From contig JADZGD010000004.1 of NCBI GenBank assembly GCA_020854055.1, forward strand, positions 1-50,063: a stretch of 50,063 bases of DNA, given 5' to 3'. Source of the DNA: Bryobacterales bacterium. GTDB lineage: Bacteria > Acidobacteriota > Terriglobia > Bryobacterales > Bryobacteraceae. Position 1 is the stretch's first letter, and the number at the start of each line of letters is the position of its first letter. A program made the translations under genes and the position numbers. The notes under the pieces were generated by a model. That model saw only the letters and a list, made by a program, of their open reading frames with translations, did not search any database and had not been told where the DNA came from. Shown one piece after another: positions 17,801-26,388 of the stretch.

Positions 17801-18571
17801 ATGAGCGCACCGCTGCTCGAAATTCGTAATTTACACGCGTGGATCGCCGGCAAGGAGATCCTTCGCGGAATCAATTTGACCATCAACGCGGGCGAGGTGC
17901 ATGCCATCATGGGGCCAAACGGCTCGGGCAAGAGCACGCTCGCGCAGGTGTTGGCGGGCCGCGACATCTACGAGATCACCGAGGGAGAGGTCTCCTACAA
18001 GGGCAGCAACCTGCTGGAGCTTGCTCCGGAAGACCGCGCCCGCGAGGGAATTTTTCTGGCCTTCCAGTACCCGGTTGAGATCGCCGGCATGAGCAACATG
18101 TACTTCCTGCGCACGGCCCTCAACAGTATCCGCAAGCACCGCGGCGAAGAGCCGCTGGACGCCTTCGACTTTCTGGATCTGGTGAAGGAAAAGTCACAAC
18201 TGGTGGGCATCAGCCAGGAGTTGCTGAAGCGGCAGGTGAACGCCGGATTCTCGGGCGGGGAAAAGAAGCGCAACGAGATCTTCCAACTGGCGCTGCTCGA
18301 GCCGCGGCTGGCCATTCTGGATGAGACCGATTCCGGGCTGGACATTGATGCGCTGAAGGCGGTGGCGGGCGGCGTGAATGCGACCCACTCCGGCGAGCGC
18401 GGCCTGCTGGTGGTGACGCACTACCAGCGGCTGCTCAACTACATTGTTCCGGACTTTGTTCACGTCATGCACGCCGGGCGCATTGTGGAATCGGGTGGCA
18501 AGGATCTGGCGCTGCGGCTGGAGGAGAAGGGCTACAGCGATTGGGTGGAGGAGCCCGTGGCGCGCGTATGA
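17801..18571 (+). CDS. sufC: SUF ATPase SufC
   Basis: This is the ABC-type ATPase of the SufBC2D scaffold, in which ATP hydrolysis reshapes SufB-SufD for cluster assembly. The 256-aa protein has Walker A GPNGSGKST (38-46), the SufC-type signature SGGEKKR (151-157) and Walker B LAILDE with E175 followed by TDSGLDID. It has no membrane segments. It starts directly after sufB, and its stop overlaps the sufD start codon as ATGA (18568-18571). Confidence 0.98.
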   Translation: MSAPLLEIRNLHAWIAGKEILRGINLTINAGEVHAIMGPNGSGKSTLAQVLAGRDIYEITEGEVSYKGSNLLELAPEDRAREGIFLAFQYPVEIAGMSNMYFLRTALNSIRKHRGEEPLDAFDFLDLVKEKSQLVGISQELLKRQVNAGFSGGEKKRNEIFQLALLEPRLAILDETDSGLDIDALKAVAGGVNATHSGERGLLVVTHYQRLLNYIVPDFVHVMHAGRIVESGGKDLALRLEEKGYSDWVEEPVARV

Positions 18572-19665
18572 ACCGGGTGGAGGAACTGCGGCGCGAGGCG
18601 GCGGCCGCATTCGCGGCAGCCGGTTACCCGACTACCAAATGGGAAGACTGGCAGTACACCAACGTAGCGCCGATTGCCAAGGCCGAGTTTGAGAATCGTC
18701 CCATCCGCGGAGCGACCGGCGGTGTGGATGGTGTTCGCATCAGCGGTTGGCGGGACGCTTCCGGCGCGGCGCTGGCCAAACTGGGCCGCTACGCTTCGAT
18801 TAGCGCCAACCCGTTTGTGGCCCTCAACACGGCGCGCTTCGAAGATGCGGTGGTGGTTGAGGTGGAGCCCGGAGCGGTGGTGTCCGAACCGGTCCGCATC
18901 GCCTTCCACAGCGACTCGCCGGCGGCGGTGCATCCGCGCATTCTGGTGGTTGCCGGGCGCAATTCGCAGGCCAGCATTGTGGAGCAGTTCACGGGCGCGG
19001 GCCGCTATTTTACCAATGCCGTAACCGAGATCGTAGCGGACGAAAACGCGATTGTGGAGCACTACAAGGTACAGCAGGAAAGCGCCGAGGCTTACCACGT
19101 CGGCACGGTGCAGATTCACCTGGCGCGCAACAGCAACGTCACCACGTTTTCACTCTCGTTCGGCGGCCTGCTGGTGCGCAACGATATCAACGCGGTGCTG
19201 GACGACGACAACGCCGAGTGCACCATGAACGGACTCTTCCTGACGCACGGTGACCAGCACGTGGATCATCACACGCTGCTGGACCACGCCAAGCCTTACT
19301 GCCGCAGCCGCGAATTGTACCGCGGAATTCTTTCCGATTCGTCCACCGGCGTATTCAACGGCAAAGTGATCGTCCGCCAGGACGCGCAGAAGACCGACGC
19401 CATCCAGAGCAACAAGAATCTGCTGCTTTCCAAGGATGCCACCATCAATACGAAGCCGCAGTTGGAGATATGGGCCGACGATGTCCGCTGCACCCACGGA
19501 GCCACCGTCGGGCAGTTGGATGAAGAGGCGCTGTTTTACCTGCGTTCCCGCGGCGTGGAATCCGGCGCCGCCCGGGCCATGCTGACGCACGCCTTTGCCG
19601 GCGACGTGCTGGAACTGATTAAGCTCGCCTCGCTGAGGACGCGACTGGAGGAATTGATCGTATGA
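18568..19665 (+). CDS. sufD: Fe-S cluster assembly protein SufD
   Basis: The 365-aa partner of SufB in the SufBC2D complex has a beta-helix core. Landmarks are KWEDWQYTNVAPIAK near the N-terminus, FLTHGDQHVDHHTLLDHAKP with its run of histidines, YRGILSDSSTGVFNGKV, and the C-terminal HGATVGQLDEEALFYLRSRG. ATG 18568 overlaps the sufC stop by 4 bases; the upstream in-frame extension lies wholly within sufC and was discarded. The stop overlaps the sufS start in another ATGA (19662-19665). Confidence 0.97.
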   Translation: MNRVEELRREAAAAFAAAGYPTTKWEDWQYTNVAPIAKAEFENRPIRGATGGVDGVRISGWRDASGAALAKLGRYASISANPFVALNTARFEDAVVVEVEPGAVVSEPVRIAFHSDSPAAVHPRILVVAGRNSQASIVEQFTGAGRYFTNAVTEIVADENAIVEHYKVQQESAEAYHVGTVQIHLARNSNVTTFSLSFGGLLVRNDINAVLDDDNAECTMNGLFLTHGDQHVDHHTLLDHAKPYCRSRELYRGILSDSSTGVFNGKVIVRQDAQKTDAIQSNKNLLLSKDATINTKPQLEIWADDVRCTHGATVGQLDEEALFYLRSRGVESGAARAMLTHAFAGDVLELIKLASLRTRLEELIV

Positions 19666-20894
19666 ACGCGACCCAGGCGGTGCGGGTGGCCGAAGCGCGC
19701 GCCGACTTTCCGATCCTCCATCAGCAGGTTCACGGGAAGCCCCTGGTCTATCTGGATAATGCCGCCACTACGCAGAAACCCAAGCCGGTAATCGATGCCA
19801 TCGTCAGCTACTACACGGCGGACAACTCAAACATTCATCGCGGCGTACACACGCTGAGTGAGCGCGCTACCGTACGCTACGAAGCCGCCAGGGAGCGCGT
19901 CCGGCGGTTCCTGCACGCTGCCTCGGAGCAGGAGATCATCTTCACCCGCGGCGCCACGGAATCGATCAACCTGGTGGCGGCGGCTTACGGGCGCGAGAAC
20001 GTCGGCGCGGGCGATGAGGTGCTGATCACCGCCCTGGAGCACCATTCGAACATTGTGCCGTGGCAGATGCTGTGCAATGAAAAAGGCGCGAAGCTTCGCG
20101 TTGCGCCCATCAACGACGCAGGCGAGGTAGTTATCGGCGAGTTTGAACGCCTGCTCGGCCGGCGTACAAAGGTCGTTGCCATCAGCCATGTCTCGAACGC
20201 GCTGGGCACGGTGAATCCGGTCGGCCCGATGATTCGGGCGGCGCATCGCGTGGGGGCCGTGGCGCTGGTGGATGGAGCGCAGGCGGTGGCGCACATTCCG
20301 GTGGACGCGCCGGCGCTCGATGCCGATTTCTACGCCTTTTCCGGGCACAAGGTTTACGGCCCCACGGGCATTGGGGTGCTTTACGGGAAGAAGCGGCTGC
20401 TCGAGGCGATGCCGCCTTATCAGGGCGGCGGCGACATGATCCGTACCGTAACTTTCGAGAAGACCACCTACAACGACCTGCCGTACAAGTTTGAGGCCGG
20501 GACGCCGAACATCTCCGGCGTGATCGGACTGGCAGCGGCGATCGAATACCTGGAGAACATCGGCATTGAAAACGCCGCAGCCCACGAGCACGACCTGCTT
20601 TGCTACGCCACCGAGCAACTTCGCCGGATTCCCGGGGTACGCATTCTGGGCACGGCGGCCGAAAAGGCGGGTGTTCTGTCGTTCCTGCTGGAGGGAGTGC
20701 ATCCGCACGACGCTGGTACTATCCTGGATAGTGAGGGCGTGGCAGTACGCGCCGGACACCATTGCGCGCAGCCGGTAATGGACCGTTACGGCGTTTCCGC
20801 CACGACCAGAGCGTCGTTCGCGTTATACAACACGCGCGAAGAGGTGGACGCGCTGGCGCGTGCTGTCCGGAAGGCACAGGAGGTCTTCGGTTAA
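19662..20894 (+). CDS. sufS: SufS-type cysteine desulfurase
   Basis: The PLP-dependent enzyme takes sulfur from cysteine and gives it to SufU for cluster assembly. The 410-aa protein has the PLP lysine K230 in SGHKVYGPTG, EHHSNIVPWQ around residues 126-135, and the catalytic C368 in RAGHHCAQP near the C-terminus. This is the group II (SufS/CsdA) pattern. It overlaps sufD by 4 bases and is followed after 3 bases by sufU, the usual acceptor partner in SufS-SufU systems. No sufE is present. Confidence 0.97.
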   Translation: MNATQAVRVAEARADFPILHQQVHGKPLVYLDNAATTQKPKPVIDAIVSYYTADNSNIHRGVHTLSERATVRYEAARERVRRFLHAASEQEIIFTRGATESINLVAAAYGRENVGAGDEVLITALEHHSNIVPWQMLCNEKGAKLRVAPINDAGEVVIGEFERLLGRRTKVVAISHVSNALGTVNPVGPMIRAAHRVGAVALVDGAQAVAHIPVDAPALDADFYAFSGHKVYGPTGIGVLYGKKRLLEAMPPYQGGGDMIRTVTFEKTTYNDLPYKFEAGTPNISGVIGLAAAIEYLENIGIENAAAHEHDLLCYATEQLRRIPGVRILGTAAEKAGVLSFLLEGVHPHDAGTILDSEGVAVRAGHHCAQPVMDRYGVSATTRASFALYNTREEVDALARAVRKAQEVFG

Positions 20895-20897
20895 CCC

Positions 20898-21347
20898 ATG
20901 GCAAACCTCAGGGATCTTTACCAGGAACTGATTGTCGATCACAGCAAACAGCCGCGGAATTTCCGCGTGGTGACCGACGCCGACCGTCACGCCGAGGGCC
21001 ATAACCCGCTCTGCGGGGACCGAGTGACCATCTACATCAAGATGGAAGGAGAGCGCATCAGCGACGTCGCTTTTCGCGGCTCCGGATGTGCCATCTCCAC
21101 CGCTTCGGCGTCGCTGCTAACCGAAAGCCTGAAGGGCAGGACGGCGACCGAAGCGGAGAATATTTTCGATAATTTTCACAACCTGGTGACCGGCGCCGGA
21201 GAAACCGGCCCCCTGGGGAAGCTGGCCGCATTTTCGGGCGTGTGCGACTACCCTACGCGGGTCAAGTGCGCCACGCTTGCCTGGCACACCTTTCACGCCG
21301 CGCTGCGTGGCGCGCAAGCCGATCACGTTTCGACCGAGAAGGCCTAA
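20898..21347 (+). CDS. sufU: SufU zinc-dependent sulfurtransferase
   Basis: SufU is the zinc-containing sulfur acceptor for SufS. The 149-aa protein keeps the ligand/acceptor residues: C39 and D41 (NPLCGD), C64 (RGSGCAIS) and C124 (RVKCATL). The insert between the second and third cysteines separates SufU from IscU. The N-terminal LYQELIVDHSKQPRNF is family-typical. Its place between sufS and sufT gives a gram-positive-like SUF layout (sufBCDSU), common in Acidobacteria as well. Confidence 0.95.
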   Translation: MANLRDLYQELIVDHSKQPRNFRVVTDADRHAEGHNPLCGDRVTIYIKMEGERISDVAFRGSGCAISTASASLLTESLKGRTATEAENIFDNFHNLVTGAGETGPLGKLAAFSGVCDYPTRVKCATLAWHTFHAALRGAQADHVSTEKA

Positions 21348-21351
21348 GACC

Positions 21352-21675
21352 ATGCCGGAAGTCACTGAAAAGCAGATCATCAAAGTATTGCGGACGATCT
21401 ACGATCCGGAAATCCCGGTGAACATCTACGACATCGGACTCATCTACGAGATCAAGATCTCGGAGGGGAACAATGTTTATGTCAAGATGACGCTGACGGC
21501 CCCTTCCTGCCCGGTGGCCGGCGCGTTGCCTCCCCACGTGGAAGAACAGATCCGCCAACTTCCGGGAGTGGGTGAGGTTACGGTGGATCTGACTTGGGAT
21601 CCGCCATGGAGCATGGACCTGTTGTCTGAAGCGGCCCGCCTGGAACTGGGTCTCGAATCGGGCGGCGGATACTAG
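21352..21675 (+). CDS. sufT: SufT/MIP18-family (DUF59) Fe-S maturation protein
   Basis: The 107-aa DUF59 protein resembles SufT, which helps mature iron-sulfur proteins when demand is high. The core shows IYDPEIPVNIYDIGLIYEI near the N-terminus and the conserved TLTAPSCPVAG with C53. VDLTWDPPWSMDLLSEAAR near the C-terminus is also diagnostic. ATG 21352 lies 4 bases after sufU. An in-frame upstream start would run into sufU and is less likely. Confidence 0.93.
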   Translation: MPEVTEKQIIKVLRTIYDPEIPVNIYDIGLIYEIKISEGNNVYVKMTLTAPSCPVAGALPPHVEEQIRQLPGVGEVTVDLTWDPPWSMDLLSEAARLELGLESGGGY

Positions 21676-21688
21676 ATGTAAACGGCCG

Positions 21689-22153
21689 ATGAAGTTCACG
21701 TCACATGAAGAATACGGCCTGCGTTGCCTGCTGCGGGTGGCGCGGATGGAGGGTACGGCGACGATTGGCGCCGTCTCCCAGGCCGAAGGTATCTCAGAGG
21801 CGTATGTGGCGAAGTTGTTGCGCATTCTGCGCATCGGCGGTTTCGTTACCAGCGTCCGGGGAATGGCCGGCGGTTATGTGCTGTCGCGGGCGGCGCAGGA
21901 GATTGTGGTCGGCGATGTGCTGACCGTGTTGGGAGGCCGCCTGTTTGAGGACGACTTCTGCGAGCGCCATTCGGGAACGGTGCGTGATTGCACCAATACG
22001 GTGGATTGCGCGGTACGGGCGCTATGGGGGCGCGTTCAGTATTCCGTAGACCAGGTGCTCAGCCGGACGACGCTGCGCGACCTGGTGGGCGAGACTCTAC
22101 CCGTCAAGGATGAACTGGTGGCCGTTACGGTTTTGTCCGCACCCGCGCTTTGA
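21689..22153 (+). CDS. Rrf2/IscR-like transcription regulator of the suf operon
   Basis: The 154-aa winged-helix regulator begins MKFTSHEEYGLRCLLRVAR, the Rrf2 signature, with helix-turn-helix at about 25-55 and the wing RGMAGGYVLSR at 57-67. Three cysteines (C91, C101, C107) in the same region as the [2Fe-2S] ligands of IscR suggest cluster sensing. It ends the SUF operon, 13 bases after sufT. An IscR-like site overlaps the operon promoter, so negative feedback is likely but inferred. Its 3' end overlaps the convergent cyclase gene by 29 bases. Spacing C-x9-C-x5-C differs from E. coli IscR. Confidence 0.9.
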   Translation: MKFTSHEEYGLRCLLRVARMEGTATIGAVSQAEGISEAYVAKLLRILRIGGFVTSVRGMAGGYVLSRAAQEIVVGDVLTVLGGRLFEDDFCERHSGTVRDCTNTVDCAVRALWGRVQYSVDQVLSRTTLRDLVGETLPVKDELVAVTVLSAPAL

Positions 22154-23279
22154 GAAAAATGCGCACGGCTTCCGGCGACACGCGGTCGATGATCACGCCA
22201 GGCGGCAGGTTCAGCACTTCGGGCGTGACCATGAGGCGGAAGCTGCCTTCATGGGCGTGGCTCAGGTCGAACCGCGCCACCAGGCGCGCCACGCCGATGG
22301 TGTCCATCATCCATGACTTTCCGCGCAACTGGACGTCAAGCCGGTCTGTCGACTGATTGCTGACGTCCATACCACGCGGGATATTCACAAATTCCACCGG
22401 AAGGCTGACCGAACGGATGGTTGAACCCGTGTCCATCCAGGAAAAGATCCAGATGGTGGAAGCCATCCCGAGCGCGGCTAATTTGAAGCCGAGATGGGCG
22501 GTGACGGCACGCCGCATACGGCGCTGGGGTGTCATCGGCGGGCGCGAATACAGCCGGTCCAGCAACACGACCAGACTGGCGCCGTCGGTGACCACGCGCG
22601 CCTCGCGGTTGTGCATCAGCGTCACCTCGCCGCGCTCCTCCGAGACTGCAATCACCAGGGCATCGCACCGCTCCGCCAAGCCCATTGCCGCGCGATGGCG
22701 GGTACCGTACATCAACGGGAGATCCGTGCGGGTGGAGAGCGGAAGCAGCCCATTGGCGCGCAAGATCTGTCTGCCGTCGATAATAACGGCTCCATCGTGC
22801 AGCGGCGATTCCTTGCGGAAGATTGCCTCCAACAACTCGGTGGATACGTCGGCATTCAACCGGACACCGCCGGTGACGAGCTCTTCCAAACTGTCTTCCC
22901 GAACGATGACGCACAGCGCGCCCAACCGGACCGCGGCCATGGCGAAGACCGCGTCGGCGACCTCCTGATAGGCGGCCTTGAGAGCGGCGCCGGGCCGGGG
23001 TCCCAGCTTGATGAGACTCTCCAGCCGCAGCAGCGCGTAGCGCAACTCGGGCTGAAAAACCACCACCAGCAGCACCAGGGCCACCACGGCGGCGGTGTCC
23101 AGCACCCAACTGGTGATGATCAGGTCGAATCGGCGCGCCAGCAGGGAGCCGGCGTGCATCCCGACGATGGCCAAGGCGGTGCGCAACGCCCGGGCCTGGC
23201 GGGCCCACAGCAGCAGGACGTAGAAAGCGATCGCCAGCACCAGGAAATCAACTACGTTCTGCCAGTGAAAGAGGAACAT
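22125..23279 (-). CDS. cdaA: diadenylate cyclase CdaA fused to a YbbR (CdaR-like) domain
   Basis: The enzyme makes c-di-AMP, a messenger controlling potassium, osmotic balance and the wall. The 384-aa protein has about three N-terminal membrane helices (residues 10-75) and a cytoplasmic DisA_N/DAC domain (about 85-245) with catalytic DGA (162-164) and RHR (194-196). A fourth helix (about 264-281) follows a basic RRMRR stretch. A single YbbR-like domain (about 285-379), predicted outside the membrane, includes VEFVNIPRGM, LDVQLRG and VSPEAVRIFL. CdaA is normally about 270 aa, with CdaR as a separate protein, so this is a regulator-enzyme fusion. It lies 30 bases after a glycosidase gene on the same strand. 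Confidence 0.9.
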   Translation of the reverse strand: MFLFHWQNVVDFLVLAIAFYVLLLWARQARALRTALAIVGMHAGSLLARRFDLIITSWVLDTAAVVALVLLVVVFQPELRYALLRLESLIKLGPRPGAALKAAYQEVADAVFAMAAVRLGALCVIVREDSLEELVTGGVRLNADVSTELLEAIFRKESPLHDGAVIIDGRQILRANGLLPLSTRTDLPLMYGTRHRAAMGLAERCDALVIAVSEERGEVTLMHNREARVVTDGASLVVLLDRLYSRPPMTPQRRMRRAVTAHLGFKLAALGMASTIWIFSWMDTGSTIRSVSLPVEFVNIPRGMDVSNQSTDRLDVQLRGKSWMMDTIGVARLVARFDLSHAHEGSFRLMVTPEVLNLPPGVIIDRVSPEAVRIFLKARVRTKP

Positions 23280-23309
23280 CCAAGTCTGATGGTAGCAGCC
23301 GGAATGCGA

Positions 23310-25337
23310 TCAATGCTCAAGGCGTTTGACCACGGTTTCGAAGTCCCAGCGCTGTGTCTGGTCGGCCCGGACGGCTACGGAGACACCGGCAACCGGCGCC
23401 GTCAGCGACCGGGAGCGGGGCAGATGCAGAACCGTGTGACGGGGAAGTTCCCGGCCGGGCGGGGTCAGTGTGACCGTCACTCCCGCGCGGGAACCCCGCA
23501 CCAGCAGGTTCATTACACCGAAGTGGGTGGGCAGACGTTCCAGGCGGATCTCGCGCCCGTCTTCGAGCCACCAGTCCGGGATGGCAGGCAGCAGGTGCAG
23601 GTCGCCGCCATCTTCGTGAACCAGCATGTGCCGCAGCAGGATCGCATAGTTGGCGGCGCCGGTGGCGTGCGGGATGGTGTCGCTCCAGGCGAAGCGGCGC
23701 TTGTAGTAGATGCCCTCGGGGAAGGCATTGGCGGCAGTGGAATGAGCCAGGTACCAATAGAAATCCTCCGCCACCTGCTGGTCAAGGCCGCGGGCCAGGG
23801 TATTCATGACGGTGTAGACGCCCATGTAGGGATGAATGGCGTCTTCCATTCCCCTGGCTTTCCAGCGGATGGTTCCTTCCACGAAACCGCCCTCGAAATC
23901 TCTTCGTAAGAAATCGTTCGATGCCTTGACGCGCGGGTCGGTAACGTCGAACAGCCGTGTCGGCCATAGCGTTTCGGTGTTGCCCCAGTGGGTGCCGTCC
24001 TTTTCCCAACTGGGTGGAAACCACGCCAGGCCGGTGCGCTTCCAGGCCGCTTCGATCGCTTCGCGGTAAGAGGCGGCTTCGGCCCGCAGCGCTTTGGCAT
24101 CCTCCGGTTTGCCCAGCCGCTCGGCGGCATCGGCGGTGCACAGGATGCCGCGCAGGTTCCACAGATCGTAGCCGACGATGTGGTGCTTGCCGTCCCACAG
24201 AAACTCGCCATCGGCGAGCGCCGCGCTGAGCAGGCCCTCAAACGGGGAACCGGCGGGCGCGCGGCGGCGGTCAAACATGGTCCAACTGACAGCCTGGAGC
24301 ATCCGCGGATAGACGCGGGCCAGAAAGGCGTTATCGCCACGGATGCGCGCATACTGCCAGAGCGCCCACAAGGCCTGCCCGTTGGCATCGAACTGGCCGC
24401 CTTGCGATTCAAACCGTCCGTCGTAGCGCTGCCGGGCCAGAAAGAGGTTGATGGCGCGATCGGTCATATCGTTTAGCCCGGCCTCCTCGAGTTCCATCAC
24501 CTGGTAGGCGCCATCTCGAATATAGAAGGTGTCGTAGAAGCCTTCGCCGCCGCGCAGATCGCCGAGGTCGTTGGCGATCATCTGGCAGACGTGCGCCGCC
24601 ATCAGGGCCTGGGTAGCCTTAGGGCAGGGCACCTGAACGGTTGCCGCCCCGGCCATTGCGCCGCGCCAGAAACCGATGGTCCGATCGAGCCAGAGCGTGG
24701 CGCTGGCGCTGTCATATTTTGCCTCGCCGGGAACCGGAAAGTAGGTGTATCGCGCAACTCCTTCGGCCGATTCGCCGGGCGCCAGCGTCCACTTCCAAGA
24801 GTACTCGCGCGTGTGTTTCGCTCCGGTCATGAACTGGGGAATCTTCTGCTTATAAGCATCCTGGCGCGGCTGGACGGCAGCTTGAGCCGCAGCCGGCCCG
24901 GCCGAGGTGTTGGTGGCCCGTACGCGGATCCAGTTCAGGTAGTTCTCGGTTTCAACCGGCCAGCGGAAGGCGCTCTGCCACTGTTTGGAGTCGGGCAGGG
25001 GAGTGGCCCACCAGGTGATTTCGTAGCGGACCGGACCGTCGGCGGCTTGGACCAGGATCACCGGCAGCCAACCTTCGAGCGCCTGCTTCACCTGCTCGTG
25101 CCGGAGCGGTTCGAGAGTTCGTCCGACGCGCACTTGAACGGCGGTCCCGCCGGCGAGGTAGAGTTCGCTCCCGGGTGTGATGCGGCTGCCGTAAACATAA
25201 TCGGGCAGGCCGATGACATTCCAGTCATTACTGAAGTAGTTGAAGGCGTCCCCCATCCGGGAATCGGCGGCCCATGCGGAGAGCAGCGCAGACAGGAGTA
25301 TAGAGCAGAGAGACCGTACAAGCCGTGTTCCACACAT
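23310..25337 (-). CDS. secreted six-hairpin glycosidase-like protein
   Basis: The 675-aa protein has a signal peptide (residues 1-23, cleavage near SAWAAD), an N-terminal beta-sandwich-like region (about 30-230) and an (alpha/alpha)6 barrel (about 240-560) of the six-hairpin glycosidase superfamily. Acidic residues in GFYDTFYIRDGAYQVMELEE and WKARGMEDAIHPYMG are catalytic candidates. The C-terminal part is a beta-rich domain with LPAIPDWWLEDGREIRLERLPTHFG. Substrate unknown. It is divergent from the patatin gene (64 bases apart) and the cyclase gene follows in the same direction. Confidence 0.78.
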   Translation of the reverse strand: MCGTRLVRSLCSILLSALLSAWAADSRMGDAFNYFSNDWNVIGLPDYVYGSRITPGSELYLAGGTAVQVRVGRTLEPLRHEQVKQALEGWLPVILVQAADGPVRYEITWWATPLPDSKQWQSAFRWPVETENYLNWIRVRATNTSAGPAAAQAAVQPRQDAYKQKIPQFMTGAKHTREYSWKWTLAPGESAEGVARYTYFPVPGEAKYDSASATLWLDRTIGFWRGAMAGAATVQVPCPKATQALMAAHVCQMIANDLGDLRGGEGFYDTFYIRDGAYQVMELEEAGLNDMTDRAINLFLARQRYDGRFESQGGQFDANGQALWALWQYARIRGDNAFLARVYPRMLQAVSWTMFDRRRAPAGSPFEGLLSAALADGEFLWDGKHHIVGYDLWNLRGILCTADAAERLGKPEDAKALRAEAASYREAIEAAWKRTGLAWFPPSWEKDGTHWGNTETLWPTRLFDVTDPRVKASNDFLRRDFEGGFVEGTIRWKARGMEDAIHPYMGVYTVMNTLARGLDQQVAEDFYWYLAHSTAANAFPEGIYYKRRFAWSDTIPHATGAANYAILLRHMLVHEDGGDLHLLPAIPDWWLEDGREIRLERLPTHFGVMNLLVRGSRAGVTVTLTPPGRELPRHTVLHLPRSRSLTAPVAGVSVAVRADQTQRWDFETVVKRLEH

Positions 25338-25401
25338 GACGGTGATTGTAGCTCTGCCGGTGAACCGGCGGCCGCCCCGTGGTTCGCTACACTGAAACTC
25401 A

Positions 25402-26178
25402 ATGCTCCCGCGCCGGAAGACCGCGCTCGTGTTGTCGGCTGGTGGAATGTTCGGAGCCTATCAGGCCGGCGCGTGGGAGGCGATTGCCGCCAGCGGACTG
25501 GTGGTGGACATGGTGATTGGCGCTTCGATCGGTGCGGTGAACGGGTGGGCCATCGCCGGCGGATGCAGTCCGGCCGAGCTTGCCGGACGCTGGCGGCAAG
25601 TGCAAAATGCCAGCCGGTTGCACTGGCAGCTACCCTGGCCTCCCCTTCGCGGCGCGCTCCATGCCGGGGAGTTCGAGCGGTCCATTCGCGAGGTGTTCGA
25701 GGCGTTTCGCCCGGCTCTTGCTTTCTCGGCCGTGCTGACGGATCTAAGGCGCATGAAGCCGGTGTTGTTCGGCGGTGGCGAACTTACCTGGAGACATCTG
25801 GCGGCCTCCTGCGCGGTTCCCGGGCTACTGCCGTCCTACAAAATCGGCGGCCGTTGTTACATGGATGGAGGCCTGCTCACGGCGCTCCCCGTCTGGGCCG
25901 CCGAACGGATGGGCGCCGAGCGGATTATCGCGGTCAATGCCTGGACTCCATCCCGGTGGATGCGCCTGCTGCTGAAGGGAGTGAAACTGCGCAGTAGGAT
26001 TGTCCCGCGGCTTTCGGCCGGAATCGAACTAGTTCGGATCCGGCCGGCCGGGCAGTTGGGGTCGATGCGCGACACGCTGGTCTGGAAAAGAGAGAACGTG
26101 GAACGGTGGATGGAGATGGGCCGGCGTGACGCTTCAGGCGCGCTGGCCGGATGGATGAACGGTGCGCAAGCCGGGTGA
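25402..26178 (+). CDS. patatin-like phospholipase
   Basis: The 258-aa protein has the patatin Ser-Asp dyad: S42 in GASIG (40-44) and D155 in YMDGG, plus the oxyanion loop SAGGMFGAYQAG at residues 12-23. Patatins of this kind hydrolyse lipid acyl esters. No signal peptide or membrane helix is obvious, so it is probably cytoplasmic or peripheral. It is divergently placed to the glycosidase and precedes the first TonB-receptor-like gene by 210 bases. Confidence 0.9.
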   Translation: MLPRRKTALVLSAGGMFGAYQAGAWEAIAASGLVVDMVIGASIGAVNGWAIAGGCSPAELAGRWRQVQNASRLHWQLPWPPLRGALHAGEFERSIREVFEAFRPALAFSAVLTDLRRMKPVLFGGGELTWRHLAASCAVPGLLPSYKIGGRCYMDGGLLTALPVWAAERMGAERIIAVNAWTPSRWMRLLLKGVKLRSRIVPRLSAGIELVRIRPAGQLGSMRDTLVWKRENVERWMEMGRRDASGALAGWMNGAQAG

Positions 26179-26388
26179 ACATCCGACATACTCGGGGATG
26201 GTCGATTCTTTTGGCCTTGACCGGCCGGTGCCGGAGCTTCTTTCAGGTTCCCCGCTTCAGCTTGCCGTTCAACCGCTAAGTCGCGGGACCAGCGGTGGTG
26301 GGCCAAACGGCGATGAGCCCTGTGCGAAACCCAAACCTGCAGGTGGTTTGCAACTAGCATGGTTTGAACCGGCGGCTGCGCAAGCAGG

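Noticed and set aside
19827..20762. 311-codon open frame antisense to sufS
   Set aside because: It is contained within sufS, which has PLP lysine and catalytic cysteine in the expected places.
22494..23909. 471-codon open frame antisense to the cyclase and glycosidase genes
   Set aside because: It spans two genes with strong domain evidence on the other strand and shows no domain of its own.
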